This document shows positions 15,001 through 20,984 of a stretch of 64,000 bases of DNA, piece by piece. The translations under genes and the position numbers were made by a program. Source of the DNA: Paludibacteraceae bacterium (GTDB lineage Bacteria > Bacteroidota > Bacteroidia > Bacteroidales > Paludibacteraceae). Position 1 is the first letter of the stretch. Each line of letters opens with the position of its first letter. The DNA lies in assembly GCA_017630395.1 (NCBI GenBank), contig JAGBVI010000005.1:79952-143951 (forward strand), given 5' to 3'. A model generated the notes under the pieces. That model had not been told where the DNA came from. It worked only from the letters and a program-made list of their open reading frames with translations, and ran no database searches.

Positions 15001-18000
15001 TCAATCAAAACCTTACCCTATTGTAACAATCGATGCACCTGAATATGTATGTTTCGGCCAATCTGCAATCATTTCAGCAGAGGGTGCAAACAATTATGTT
15101 TGGGGAACTAAAGAGAGCGGAAAAATTGATAGAAGTTTTGCAGACACTCCTAAAAATGATACTACATACACGGTTTATGGAACTACAAACGGTTGTACTA
15201 CAAAAGCTACAGAAACAGTAATCGTTAGATCTCTTCCAAATGTAACAATTACCACTTCTGATAGCACTTTTGCAATTTGCTTACAAGATTCTATCAAATT
15301 GACAGCAAATGGTGCAGAAACATATTCATGGAATACAGGTATAATCAGCGAATCAATCGTTGTTACTCCAATGAGCAATACCGATTATAAAGTAACCGGT
15401 ACGGATGAATTTGGTTGTCAAAATACAGGTACATACACAATACAAATTAATAAATTACCGGAATTTGAAATTAAAGGTAACGACCTAATTTGTGAAGGTG
15501 ATGTGGATACTGTATGGGTAGAAAGTGAGCATGAATTAACGTATGTATGGAATTATCTAAATTCTACTTCCGATACCATCTATCCGGTAATCGACCAAAA
15601 CACAACTTTTGAAGTAACTGCAACCAATAACAATGGTTGTACAACAAATAAAAGTTACACTGTAAGAAGTAAACCTTATCCTGTATTGGAATTCAATCAT
15701 CAAGAGGCTATCTGCCGCGGAGAGAAAGCTGTAATTGTGGTGTCAGGTGCAATTGATTATGAATGGCAAGATGGTACAACCGGTAACTCATTTATCGATG
15801 AGCCTCAAAACAGTACCACTTACACCGTAACCGGAACAACACGCGGATGCACAACAACAGCAAGTACTAACGTTAAGGTGTGGTCTCTCCCTAATGTAAC
15901 AATTACTGGAAACCAAAAAGATATTTGTACAAATGATCCTATTACATTATCAGCTTCAGGTGCAAGCTCTTACTTATGGAATACCGGAGATACTCAAAAT
16001 TCAATTACTATTATTCCAAATGGAACTACTGCGTTTAGTGTAACAGGACGAGATATAAATGGTTGCGAATCTACTGATACATTCTTGGTTACAGTTCATC
16101 CTCTTCCAATTATCTCTATTGATGGTCCAGATGCTGTTTGTGCAGATAGCATCACTACCCTTACGGCAAACGGTGGTTTAACTTATTTGTGGAATACAAA
16201 TGAAAATACTCAATCCATCACCCCTAAAGTTACTAACACAAGAACTTATGTTGTAATTGGTTATGATGAGTATAATTGTAAATCAACTGCTTCTAAAACA
16301 ATTCGTAAGAAAGAGTATCCTGTAATAACTCATACGGCTCCAACTAGTGTATGCTATGGTACAATGGCTAATATTAGTGTAATAGGTGCTTCTCAATACA
16401 TTTGGCAGGATGGTTCAACCGGTAACACATACTCCGATTCCCCAGAAGAGAATACAACTTACACTGTGATTGGTATTACCGAAAATTGTAGTACAACAGT
16501 TGATATACCTGTTAATGTACTTGCATTACCGGATGTTAATATCTCTGGTACTAATGAAATTTGTATCAATAAACAGGTAACACTTGTCGCTCATGGTGCA
16601 AAAAGCTATGCATGGAGTACTGGTCTGCAATCTGATAAGTTAACCATGACTCCTATGAGTACTGGAACTTACATTGTAACCGGTACTGATGAAAACAATT
16701 GTAAAGATACAGCTAGCTACACTGTCAAAGTGAATCCTCTCCCTAATATTTCAATTAAGGGTGAAAATTATGCTTGCTACGAAAGTTTAATTACTTTGAC
16801 TGCCGTTGGTAATGAAGGATGTACTTACAATTGGAGCAATAATACTACCGGGGAAACATTATCTGAAGTTATCAAGGAATCTACTACCTATATTGTAACT
16901 GCTAAAGATACCAACGGATGTATGGCTGTTGCTACTCATAATGTAACAAAAGTTGATTACCCTGAGTTAACTTATCAAGCTCCGGATACAATATGCTACG
17001 GAGAGTTCGTTTCCATTACTGCAAGCGGGGCTAATGAGTATTTATGGTCAAATAATTCTACAACAAACCAAATCTCAGATCAACCTCAAGCTTCAACTAT
17101 CTACAAAGTTGTTGGAACCACAAATGGCTGTTCCGATTCAATAAATATCCCAATAGAGGTTCTTGCTTTGCCGAATGTTACATTCCAAGGTGATACAATT
17201 GTTTGTGAAGGTAATAAATTGGTTTTGGAAGCTAAAGGGGCTAAAACATACCAATGGAATACCGGTATTAGTAATAATATTTTGGAAGCTTTCCCTACCA
17301 AAAGTACTAAGTATATCTTAACTGGTACAGCTGAAAACGGATGCTCAAACTCAATAGAAATCCAAGTTAGAGTTAATCCGAAACCTCAATTTGAAATATT
17401 GGGTGACGAAGAGGTATGCGAAAACTCTCCTATTAGCTTGACTGCTTCCGGTGATGGAGAAACATACTATTGGAGTACTGGTAGTGCGAGCTACGATAAA
17501 TTTGTTACAAATAATAATGTTGCACTAAATATTCCAATTAATCAACCTACATTCGTATTTGTCAAAGGTATTGACGAACATGGATGCGAAAATGTTGCAC
17601 AGAAATCTATCAAAACAATAAATCCTCCTGAACTTAGCTATCGCGGTAATGTTGAAGTTTGTGAAGGAGAAAAGATAGAGTTGACCGGAGAGGGGGCTAA
17701 AAATTATCGTTGGAAATTAGGCAATAAATATTCTACTGATAATCCGTTTGTCTTCGAACCTAATATTACAGATAAAGTAACTCTTATCGGTACTCTCGGA
17801 AAGTGTTCTTCAGAGTTAGAAATCGAAACAAGAATTAAGCCATCTCCTAAAGTAATAATTTCCGGAGATTCTGCTACTTGTAGAAATGACTTTGTAACAC
17901 TTACTGCTGATGGTGCTGTTCGATACATATGGTCAACAGGAGAACAAACAAAGAGTATCACTAAAAAGATTGCTAATACAAACAGCTACACTGTAACCGG

Positions 18001-18841
18001 ATATAGCTCTAATGGCTGCTCTAATAGTGTCTCTAAAATCGTGAAAGCAAGAGATATTCCTAAAATTTCCGCTGATTATAGCAGAAAGGGCTGTCCTGAA
18101 ACGGGTACTATTGTTAGCTTGATTGCTAAAGGTGCGAACTCTTTGGTTTGGGAAAGTAATCCTGACAACAATGATATAGATGATGTTCCTGTTACTCCTT
18201 CTGATGTTACGGATGTTACTATTTTTGAAACAACAAGATTTGTCGTTACAGGAACGGATGATTTTGGTTGCGTTAATACTGATACATTAACTGTTGAACC
18301 GCTTACTTTTGAACAAATGGAGTACGATATCACACCTCGTATAATTGATTCAGACAATCGTGTTGTTGGTTTCTTAGGTATTAAACCAATAACCCAAAAT
18401 TGGACATGGATTACGGGTGACGAAATAGAGCCTATAAGAGGAAAAGATGTAAACTTTACCTACACAGCTGTTACTCAAGACTCATTTGAAGTGAAAATTA
18501 TTGCAGTTGATGATAGTGGTTGTGAATACAAAGATACTGCATTCATCTATGTTTGGAAAGATTTTTGGGCTCCGAGTGCATTTACACCAAATGAAGATAA
18601 TTTGAATGATCAATTCAGATTTAAGGGTACTGAATATATGACCGAATTTGAATTTAGAATCTTTGACCGTCTTGGTACAGTGGTATTCGAAGGATACAGT
18701 AAAGATGATGCTTGGGATGGTACATTCAAAGGTGAGCCTTGTCCTTGGGGAGTTTACGGATATGTGGTAAAATATCGTAGTAACTACAAAGGTCTCGAAA
18801 AAGAAGGAGAACGTAGAGGTGAAATTACTTTGATACGATAG
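2..18841 (+). CDS. Giant T9SS-secreted repeat adhesin (SprB-like), 5'-truncated by window edge
   Basis: The reading frame is open from base 2 to the TAG at 18839-18841, at least 6279 residues; the true start lies left of the window. The first ATG/TTG-type codon visible (TTG at 422) is internal, because the same domain pattern continues upstream of it. About 78 tandem domains of 70-85 aa share one pattern: an early Cys (IC.G/ND), then LTA.GA..Y.W, then TTY.VTGTD.NGC, then a linker ending PLP or YP. This is an Ig/PKD-like beta-sandwich pattern with two Cys per domain, probably a disulfide. The last ~90 aa (from about 18560, FWAPSAFTPN, then FRIFDRLG, WDGTFKGEPC and YGYVVKY) match the gliding-motility-associated C-terminal / T9SS type B sorting domain. 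Role inferred: exported cell-surface adhesin, comparable in size and layout to Flavobacterium SprB. Substrate is unknown. Confidence 0.9.
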   Translation, partial: KPIPEVTISGNEKICPKTATNLTAVNTNKDAIISKWQWHKVNEDNTLTELSETKSFINTGDLNENTTYIATATSNSNCVGRDTATIQLHDTVVVAIEGVNYICEGGTINLKANTTPSGENYIYNWSPQGAKQVQTGDIPLLETTTFNLSITDDNNCISNAKPKVVELVPLPRISISQNPTGQICAGNNIVTLTASSSNKDAAAMKSYNWFRINDAIINDDNNVAIETDDITFNDLTSTTTIKAIGVDTFGCQSEKEIHVIEIQDAPDLTITGVTKACKGDIVQLTASSSKSEPIKWENGEEANGPRQITLDEVGTISFKAEITVNGCTTIKEHEIEVFDVPSVEITSINEKNYVCEGNSLDLKANTSSTDISTIKWNISSSETYEARITPTSSPTTCSVTITNKAGCSATHSFDIEIKSNPIIYINDETNGEEAVCKGEIFNLTASGNDNSNYTWYRSEMKDGNEIEGANGEVYSPTINSTEKYVVKGENTFGCLGSAVFTVKAKEYPTFTANDTTSCKGMPSTVKVKTGNADYYTWTWHNNGKQESINGTSYSEILTATRTYQLTGTKEGCTTTPITVTANVNELPILTINSKQNIGETPITMCFNDIDTLIVSGANDYTWSNNSGLTQNNERSNEAEIMPTSVGEHIYSVTGTDLNNCTNTQDIVVKVNPLPIVKISATPLICEGEETDLKAEGALSYEWSWMENSNNQSATTQEVKIPLNTTTIFKVTGTDGNNCKSLPVQQVITIKESPSLSWNPDTLNICDGENATLTINGATSIEWEDGEKTGSTRTFYNLNATDAVNGIIKYKFTAMNNGCTKDSSIAIRVNTLPEISFETTSGRDKNGVRIVCVNEEFELKAVAENSSFIWNTTENSETITKKHQNTGSVNYIVTATNKTTQCSNKNTYTVNVVENPIIKINDEIAGESAVCENSEITLEASGLNNGNYIWYDETDNTQKEIANSTEEYTTTITTNKKYRVEGKDENECPGSATFNITTKGNPTFKFNHSPICVGENAVISLTERSENTRFAWSWENGLGSLENATSVNHKLESDRKYIVTAIKDNCIKTDSTIVTVNPLPEFEIVEDTAICYNEPIELSVKSDNNNQYSFEWTDNSGKNIGSEYKITENLNASAIYKVNVKNTITQCSKSKNINIKVHPLPLLQIKQDNAACIGNIVELSASGADESYKWLNKDKEEVSETNSTIFIPITEKSAEDTIVYVIGKNITGCIDTIRHQLTKLEKPVITISGINDRCEGDGEKTIVLSGASRYVWTSENNHVGNTFTEALTSDKEYTVKIESGACKADTSFTVKVNELPDVYITAKGGINKIDTTICLNDEIQLVAHAANSEYVWNTQETSETIPAKANSLISMKYNVVATDKVTKCSNKAEYTVKVNPLPNVQIESKELAYCKDLKIDLKANNNYTSYKWSVAGTNISSANAIEYELKENTKFRLDVVDENNCHNHDTIEIIAKEYPIIAINAPAVCYDKYPTLTVKKPESTADYYVWSDGTSNNSSWTASTPIKENTTYKITAYKDGCLQEKNISVNIHTLPQISFKINDIESNGNYMVCANDNELKIEAVVNQNNASDIKYVWAQGTTTPIINVTPTEKTNYTVTVTDGNGCVNNATQNIIVNEPSIVTIDGIKEICQGGEFTLTANGAESYTWNVTPDDNSKYSIEDNKLTYKNIQDTIRFSVVGIDNNNCTCKEAIHIVNMIPQPVITIIPNAANREVCKGSNLNLTATAGANVAIQWENAEVGYLDYIFNDDTAGEKEVKVYATTTQGCKNDSTIKIKVNELPAFTVEGNDFCIGTTTELKASGTDINFSWVGFTKNINPVNASKSGTYKVTGVDLNGCSRIDSITVTAYNNPEFIITQEGLTWNDDNTACKDSSITLLANGGNYTYDWYIKEGTTLTDFQKETPTITPKVTSDIVFTAIATLKHKENLQCQSQKDYAVKIKEAPKFELAAATVCAGNLSRIEVKNGVAGTTYNWSWDNGTQSGGTYYEEKLTADREYTVIGTKDHCSYTVVATAQVYALPTMNNILTDPANKDEICLNEKISLIGNANSENEPIDYSWKANKDLNSITNKTNEITEIAPTLIGERTYTLTATDEKGCSNTISKNIIVNPLPIVNVIGETEICKGDFTDLSVEGDYQTIWYEYDKENKNIGTQLFDSKTNTDSNFKYLIEEAKSFYVEIIDENDCKNGKVVDITLKTIPNIQFVGETSICEGGSTTISILGNSGGKNYFFDKTTGKYETTSVTSKVLAPTATTTYNVKLITSNNCEIDTTITITVNKLPIITINGEKDGNSTICLGSSIELTGEAESDCNFTWNNRQTNATIEVMPLTNAQYYVVGTDKTTGCRDTAKHTLNIVPLPIINISGNSVVCRDSVVNLKITNAIAGFEYDWGNGNMGVNYSPVITKDSVIRVTATDNTEQHCKATETYKVSIKENPIITLNSENPFVCKGDFVNINVTSNLPSSTYLWEGTAHENKTSSLKEKVDAKKEYKIHVTKDGCTASKDINVTVWELPTVTAELTNDKRGDTICINTAAELTATAENGTAPYSFNWISNVINGNNTNATIQTNNLTNTNTPYSLVVEVSDKNNCKGLDTIEVKVKANPIIRISGDKFVCEAMNGTLTAVGAGEDGTYLWSTDETTEIITPTITSDSAFTVNGTDMYGCTGTSNPFKVAKKNLPKLTIYGATTICEGSSTKISLSGAGANDENYVWYEGENRIMSSNRTLSPTQTTTYYVSGTLNGCTSDTSFTITVNKVPEININGVNNGKAEICLNNDITLTTNVSDSETYSYLWNNNSTEKSINVNPTTTTKYSVQVWNSNTQCSKKDTFEVIVNPLPLFKLEAEEAVCMNSTSVVTLINTDGAPKADKYDWTKDNEQLTVTNNSYSEVLNSEVSYSVTAKINSTQCSYTQSISVGVKENPTIKIEADNSICYGENVKIEAEGVVAANYLWPDGREIPMTTWIEEEIKEVGTYKYKVKAIKNYPLSNSKTLNCTAEDSIDITINPLPNIEIVGPAIVCKEEPITLTTKENSNPIQEIKKYEWSTGSEEESIVVTPTRDITPYTLKVSNKYDCIANVTYQLNAFDKPTFNFGGDTAYCVGTKGSISVIGNNIQSITWSAIEQGSGNDVAITENKTTNSATFTVDTALTVKAVVVSNDECSSERTIDINTKSYPKINATYNKNVCKGGSVEIKVNGADTWKWLNSEKKSNVFTDVNITEDKEYTVEGTTEGCTSYETFKITVLNLPNVKINDGKDTAICEGESIVLRATGAKSFEWLDMYNETDSEITKEPKEITMYAVKGIDDNNCVNSDTIIVNVNKLPNIELEYINSVCDGSNVVITALNNDIKYQWSAQSDYEENSSHTIENIINDITGEVFGMDKNNCVNKAPYEIKRKPNPQLTLTGEDVCYNNKATIEVVDNSENTRYQTTYVWEGNDSKIGINYESEELLKDKIFKVVATKNGCITEDSIEIKVRDLPNILINDGDEFAYVCKGDSVKLLASGSDINSYIWDNKNSENRNNYTVRPINDETVYSLEGKDNFGCTNRDNITVIVTPTPSFEIIGENMVCINDEVTLVGSDKNLEYSWKNKNGDEISSLASATITITQDTTLIITGTAKNDNGTICSSTIEYVIRKKDRPTINANYNNAICYGSSAIINVFGSSDNYEWYKNGELISTKNSYEQVITEPQKYLVKGYMNGCDDSISIDIAVKEIPTIEITGANEICFNDSVILNATAGLNSYQWKNLTTSSTLPSTSDVIKIAPKVDSKIEVIVSNTEGCENRDSFDVIVNPLPSFTISANENSVCENSEVELTTSNDKLTYKWQNETEFSSNLNKIFAMGSFPMTDTFRVTAMSEKGCIKSDSIRITTKARPQLNIVYTDSICFGKQATMTGHNNTAKYKWYDVTNGIENLLSESSSYTTDILTENHLFKSIATSNGCESDTTFEVAIRELPKVKIENSPIITICNNTSLTINAESETAKEYKWDNNSYSNNNYYEVFPIKDTTLYRLIVKDMFGCENFDSVYVVIQENPIFEIIGKTDTCQGDDIELKASNESLSYVWKNNSNETLTEDIEFTIRVTQDTILKISGYTNDNLKCETTIEHIVKVNPYPVITVVKDTDNVCYGTQAYIEVKSDVDATYSWNSGETDRYIQKVITEESKFTVKATSIKGGCISDTSFVVNKWDLPIINAENVAICYGDTAVLEAQSESNNVVFRWQDASVDGAKYVTPTLTSQTQYKVLGTDENSCVGEKSVIVSINPLPQFQLSTITPVCRGTETTITADNEELKYLWGGDNYTDNNSYTIAIANDTTFNVWGEDNNQCKSMKSIKVGVKEYPVLQLRIDNDTVCYGGSKTLYVSGANNGYKWIDGSTKNFITIDNITEEITVSVEGTTNGCTSKIDTTIKVWELPNIEIEASENTICYNDNVQLIGKNGVSGKYRWSHNGVTADEVIVVPNKVGENNYSVTGYDIHGCKNVGEITINVNALPIVNIEGDAYVCRDENASLEAKSETDATFQWINGNDILMDGATFNPTISSDDTTFTVLATDNNNCQSTAEFNVYVKEFPVLSYRTNTGKDTVCIGSPVVIYMSGADEYVWASDNSTENSYSETINGEKTFIVSGTTNGCTSDTAITIATWQLPEFGIDGDSTICLNDTALLFTYPKNNEELTFKWKHNGSSNDTTYETPTITKTFYATATDINNCKSQKEFEVKVNALPTDIKIDGARAVCLDSTVTLTVSGSALHYEWRNGIEGTSIEAPISSKDSTFYVIGTNENGCKYETSYTVTSIDHPTLIPNAPDSVCYGSKINISIKGAAEYLWDDNSTKNYRSVEITKDTLFVVKGTSNGCTSTDTIKIGKQDLPNILIASENTLGMICRNDSLKLMAIGGETYTWNTKEESDVILVKPLGSTQYIVRGVGANGCQNSDTFNLTVNPLPIVNIIGEKNICEGDKVELKAESSNEFTITNYLWGNGKTDQTVEEEILDTTYFKVTLTDINGCKNSDSILIQSKPYPIVTIDAPEYVCFGQSAIISAEGANNYVWGTKESGKIDRSFADTPKNDTTYTVYGTTNGCTTKATETVIVRSLPNVTITTSDSTFAICLQDSIKLTANGAETYSWNTGIISESIVVTPMSNTDYKVTGTDEFGCQNTGTYTIQINKLPEFEIKGNDLICEGDVDTVWVESEHELTYVWNYLNSTSDTIYPVIDQNTTFEVTATNNNGCTTNKSYTVRSKPYPVLEFNHQEAICRGEKAVIVVSGAIDYEWQDGTTGNSFIDEPQNSTTYTVTGTTRGCTTTASTNVKVWSLPNVTITGNQKDICTNDPITLSASGASSYLWNTGDTQNSITIIPNGTTAFSVTGRDINGCESTDTFLVTVHPLPIISIDGPDAVCADSITTLTANGGLTYLWNTNENTQSITPKVTNTRTYVVIGYDEYNCKSTASKTIRKKEYPVITHTAPTSVCYGTMANISVIGASQYIWQDGSTGNTYSDSPEENTTYTVIGITENCSTTVDIPVNVLALPDVNISGTNEICINKQVTLVAHGAKSYAWSTGLQSDKLTMTPMSTGTYIVTGTDENNCKDTASYTVKVNPLPNISIKGENYACYESLITLTAVGNEGCTYNWSNNTTGETLSEVIKESTTYIVTAKDTNGCMAVATHNVTKVDYPELTYQAPDTICYGEFVSITASGANEYLWSNNSTTNQISDQPQASTIYKVVGTTNGCSDSINIPIEVLALPNVTFQGDTIVCEGNKLVLEAKGAKTYQWNTGISNNILEAFPTKSTKYILTGTAENGCSNSIEIQVRVNPKPQFEILGDEEVCENSPISLTASGDGETYYWSTGSASYDKFVTNNNVALNIPINQPTFVFVKGIDEHGCENVAQKSIKTINPPELSYRGNVEVCEGEKIELTGEGAKNYRWKLGNKYSTDNPFVFEPNITDKVTLIGTLGKCSSELEIETRIKPSPKVIISGDSATCRNDFVTLTADGAVRYIWSTGEQTKSITKKIANTNSYTVTGYSSNGCSNSVSKIVKARDIPKISADYSRKGCPETGTIVSLIAKGANSLVWESNPDNNDIDDVPVTPSDVTDVTIFETTRFVVTGTDDFGCVNTDTLTVEPLTFEQMEYDITPRIIDSDNRVVGFLGIKPITQNWTWITGDEIEPIRGKDVNFTYTAVTQDSFEVKIIAVDDSGCEYKDTAFIYVWKDFWAPSAFTPNEDNLNDQFRFKGTEYMTEFEFRIFDRLGTVVFEGYSKDDAWDGTFKGEPCPWGVYGYVVKYRSNYKGLEKEGERRGEITLIR
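1530..18200 (+). repeat. Three-domain (A-B-C) higher-order tandem repeat, 24 copies
   Basis: Within the giant gene the Ig-like domains are not equivalent. Every third one (type A) starts after YP or a similar linker, has VCYG/ICxG at its first Cys and ends TTNGCT. Type B has ICxND and SYxWNTG; type C has VCEGD and ends near K-YP. The first Cys codon of the A domains lies near 1553, 2293, 3032, 3758, 4451, 5189, 5900, 6664, 7370, 8093, 8813, 9565, 10231, 10952, 11651, 12365, 13037, 13727, 14390, 15050, 15712, 16352, 16994 and 17660. Spacing is 640-765 bp throughout. The six domains before 1530 fit the family but their phase is less clear. Copies are similar as protein but diverged as DNA. Confidence 0.8.
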
Positions 18842-18876
18842 CTTAAACTTTGTATAATAGAGCTGTCTATATAATG

Positions 18877-18911
18877 AAAGAGGGTGTGTCAAAAATCGAT
18901 ACGCCCTCTTT
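18877..18911 (+). terminator. Hairpin terminator after the giant gene
   Basis: AAAGAGGGTGT pairs with ACGCCCTCTTT (one G-U pair). The stem extends inward by three more pairs around an A-rich loop, and TTTTCT follows. It lies 36 bp after the stop codon. It belongs to the GAGGGTGT hairpin family also found at 29898, 38697, 41028 and 45876. Confidence 0.8.
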
Positions 18912-19032
18912 TCTATAAAGAATATCAATTGAAAATAAAACAATTAGCTCCTTTTTAGGCCCTATCACTTCTATATAACTTTCGCAAGTTACTCTCAAAG
19001 AATTGTATTTCTTATAACATAAAAAACTTTTA

Positions 19033-20937
19033 CTATTCCTTTCTTCTACTCAACATCTTAAGCATGTTACTCAGATTCTTAGGGTTATAGGGATTTTTTG
19101 CTTGTACTGAATAGGCATATTTTATCTCTTTGTTATATAATTGCTCAACAACAACAGGGTCTATCTCTTCACAATAGTATTCTCCATTCTTGCGAAACTC
19201 TATCCTTTCTCCTAAAATCACAAATGTTTTAGGTAATGATATATTTGAGAATTGATCTTTTAATTCTGTAGTAATATTTCTTAATGAAGCATACAGCAGT
19301 CGTATCGCCTCCCGAACTTTTTGCTCGTCTCTCAGAGATGGATTCAGATTTGATAGAATGGCCTGCCTATTGGGAACAACCAACATAACGGCAAAATCCA
19401 TACCGGAATTGGACAAAAAACATTGACTAATAAAGGGCGAACGAAGATAAAATGCCACCTCAATCGGATGTGGAGAAAATTTTTCTCCTATAGAATTTTT
19501 TATATAAGAGTGTAGAACTCCATCAACAAATAAAAAACCGTCCAAATCCATAAATCCAAACCATTTAGTAGAATACCAATCCTCCACAGATTTTGGGATG
19601 GGATTCTTACTATCTTTTAAATCAACTGTTACAATAGATTCAGATCGAATATATATTTCACCGATTTCCCCTACAGACAAAGGATTCTTATTTAACGGGT
19701 CAACAATTTTTAAACATGTATTGTGAAATGGCTTGCCAGAAGAACCTAATTTATAACAATCATTTTTTTTGAAATTTAATGATACTAACGAACTACTCAT
19801 GACAGTCCCAAACCCTCTTAAAACAGGAATTCCTATCGACAAAAAAAACAACTCTGTTTGTCTATCTAAAAAAGGACCTCGTAAGATAAAATACTCTATA
19901 TCTCCTCCTAAAGCCTCTCTAATCTTTTTACATATCAAAGAGTCAATAATCTTAGCAAATGGTGATAATACCCCCATTAATTTGAAATCCCAATACCCTG
20001 AAGAGCGTAAAATAGTAGATTCTACCAACTTTATATATTTTTCCAACAACAACAAATAGAACTTTCCATAATGCGCAATAACCTCCTCTATCCTATTTTT
20101 TATTGTTTTAATTGCTGATAAAGATAAATAGACAAAATTAGGACGAATATCATGTAAATCTCTAAAAAATGAATAACAGAAACAATCTACAGCAACCTTC
20201 GGTACAACAATGGTAGAACCATTAAACATAATCAACATCAACGAAATTTGATGAACATAGATATCACTCCATGGTAACATCATGTATGAGCGCTTCCACT
20301 CCCCTATTTGCATTAAAAAGGACATTTGATCTACTTGTGTTACCAAGTTTCGATGGGTATATGACACTACTTCTTTTTTTGTTTGAACATCCGTATAATA
20401 TATCATCGCTACGTCATCATAAGAAATGGACCGAATTAGCGCTGATAACTCTTCATTCATAGCTTCATATAAATCTCGACCTAAAGCATACACTCTCTCC
20501 GAAGAGACTACATCAAACTCATTTCCTAAATACTCTGCCAATAGAATAATAAGATTTAGGCTAGGAAGAGAATCTTTCATTTTAGAAATCGAAGCATAGA
20601 ATTTTTCAGAAACAACAATACCTCTGCACTTTGAATGGAGTAAACAATGTTTCAACTCTTGTTCATCTGTCATGGATTGTGATAAAGGAACAACTACTGC
20701 TTTGATACAAAATAAGGAGAATTCCGCAACTAACCAATCCGTTCCACTATCGGCATACAACGCCACTTTATCCCCGGGCTTGATTCCCAAAGCCAATAAA
20801 CCAATAGAAAACTTTTTCACTTTGTTATATATATCTTGGTATGAAAGTGAAAGATATTCGTTATTTTGTTTCTCCATTATCATAGGATTACTTCCATAAC
20901 GAGAAATACAATCCTCAAAAATTTCAATTATATTCAT
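19033..20937 (-). CDS. Degenerate acyl-CoA synthetase / AMP-binding family protein
   Basis: The 634-aa protein has the length and N-terminal layout of a bacterial long-chain acyl-CoA synthetase (LSYQDIYNKV, GIKPGDKVALYADS near 50-64). The adenylation motifs are eroded. The P-loop-like A3 position (178-196) reads IYYTDVQTKKEVVSYTHRN, where YTSGTTGxPKGV is expected. A5 reads GFGTVMSS (375-382) where GYGxTE is expected. A7 reads STKWFGFMDLDG (456-467) with TGD lost. The C-terminal Lys motif (TxxGKxxR) is absent, replaced by RIEFRKNGEYYCEEID. I infer loss of normal adenylation activity, but the frame is intact, so the protein is probably made. It is divergent from mutS2, whose promoter lies just beyond its start. 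It could be a structural or regulatory paralogue. Confidence 0.75.
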   Translation of the reverse strand: MNIIEIFEDCISRYGSNPMIMEKQNNEYLSLSYQDIYNKVKKFSIGLLALGIKPGDKVALYADSGTDWLVAEFSLFCIKAVVVPLSQSMTDEQELKHCLLHSKCRGIVVSEKFYASISKMKDSLPSLNLIILLAEYLGNEFDVVSSERVYALGRDLYEAMNEELSALIRSISYDDVAMIYYTDVQTKKEVVSYTHRNLVTQVDQMSFLMQIGEWKRSYMMLPWSDIYVHQISLMLIMFNGSTIVVPKVAVDCFCYSFFRDLHDIRPNFVYLSLSAIKTIKNRIEEVIAHYGKFYLLLLEKYIKLVESTILRSSGYWDFKLMGVLSPFAKIIDSLICKKIREALGGDIEYFILRGPFLDRQTELFFLSIGIPVLRGFGTVMSSSLVSLNFKKNDCYKLGSSGKPFHNTCLKIVDPLNKNPLSVGEIGEIYIRSESIVTVDLKDSKNPIPKSVEDWYSTKWFGFMDLDGFLFVDGVLHSYIKNSIGEKFSPHPIEVAFYLRSPFISQCFLSNSGMDFAVMLVVPNRQAILSNLNPSLRDEQKVREAIRLLYASLRNITTELKDQFSNISLPKTFVILGERIEFRKNGEYYCEEIDPVVVEQLYNKEIKYAYSVQAKNPYNPKNLSNMLKMLSRRKE

Positions 20938-20947
20938 AGATTTTAAT

Positions 20948-20955
20948 TATCTTTG
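20948..20955 (+). promoter_or_regulatory. -7 box of the mutS2 promoter
   Basis: TATCTTTG matches the Bacteroidetes -7 consensus TAnnTTTG. It lies 29 bp before the mutS2 ATG in the divergent intergenic gap, giving a 5' leader of about 20-25 nt. Confidence 0.6.
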
Positions 20956-20984
20956 TCCCACTCTATAACAACAGAGATTAAGAT

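Noticed and set aside
1530-18200. Regular DNA periodicity suggesting a CRISPR or satellite array
   Set aside because: The regularity is at protein level within one ORF; DNA copies are diverged and there are no identical repeats with unique spacers.
18482-18943. 153-aa minus-strand ORF at the end of the giant gene
   Set aside because: It is antisense to the T9SS sorting domain and to the terminator; composition is not protein-like.
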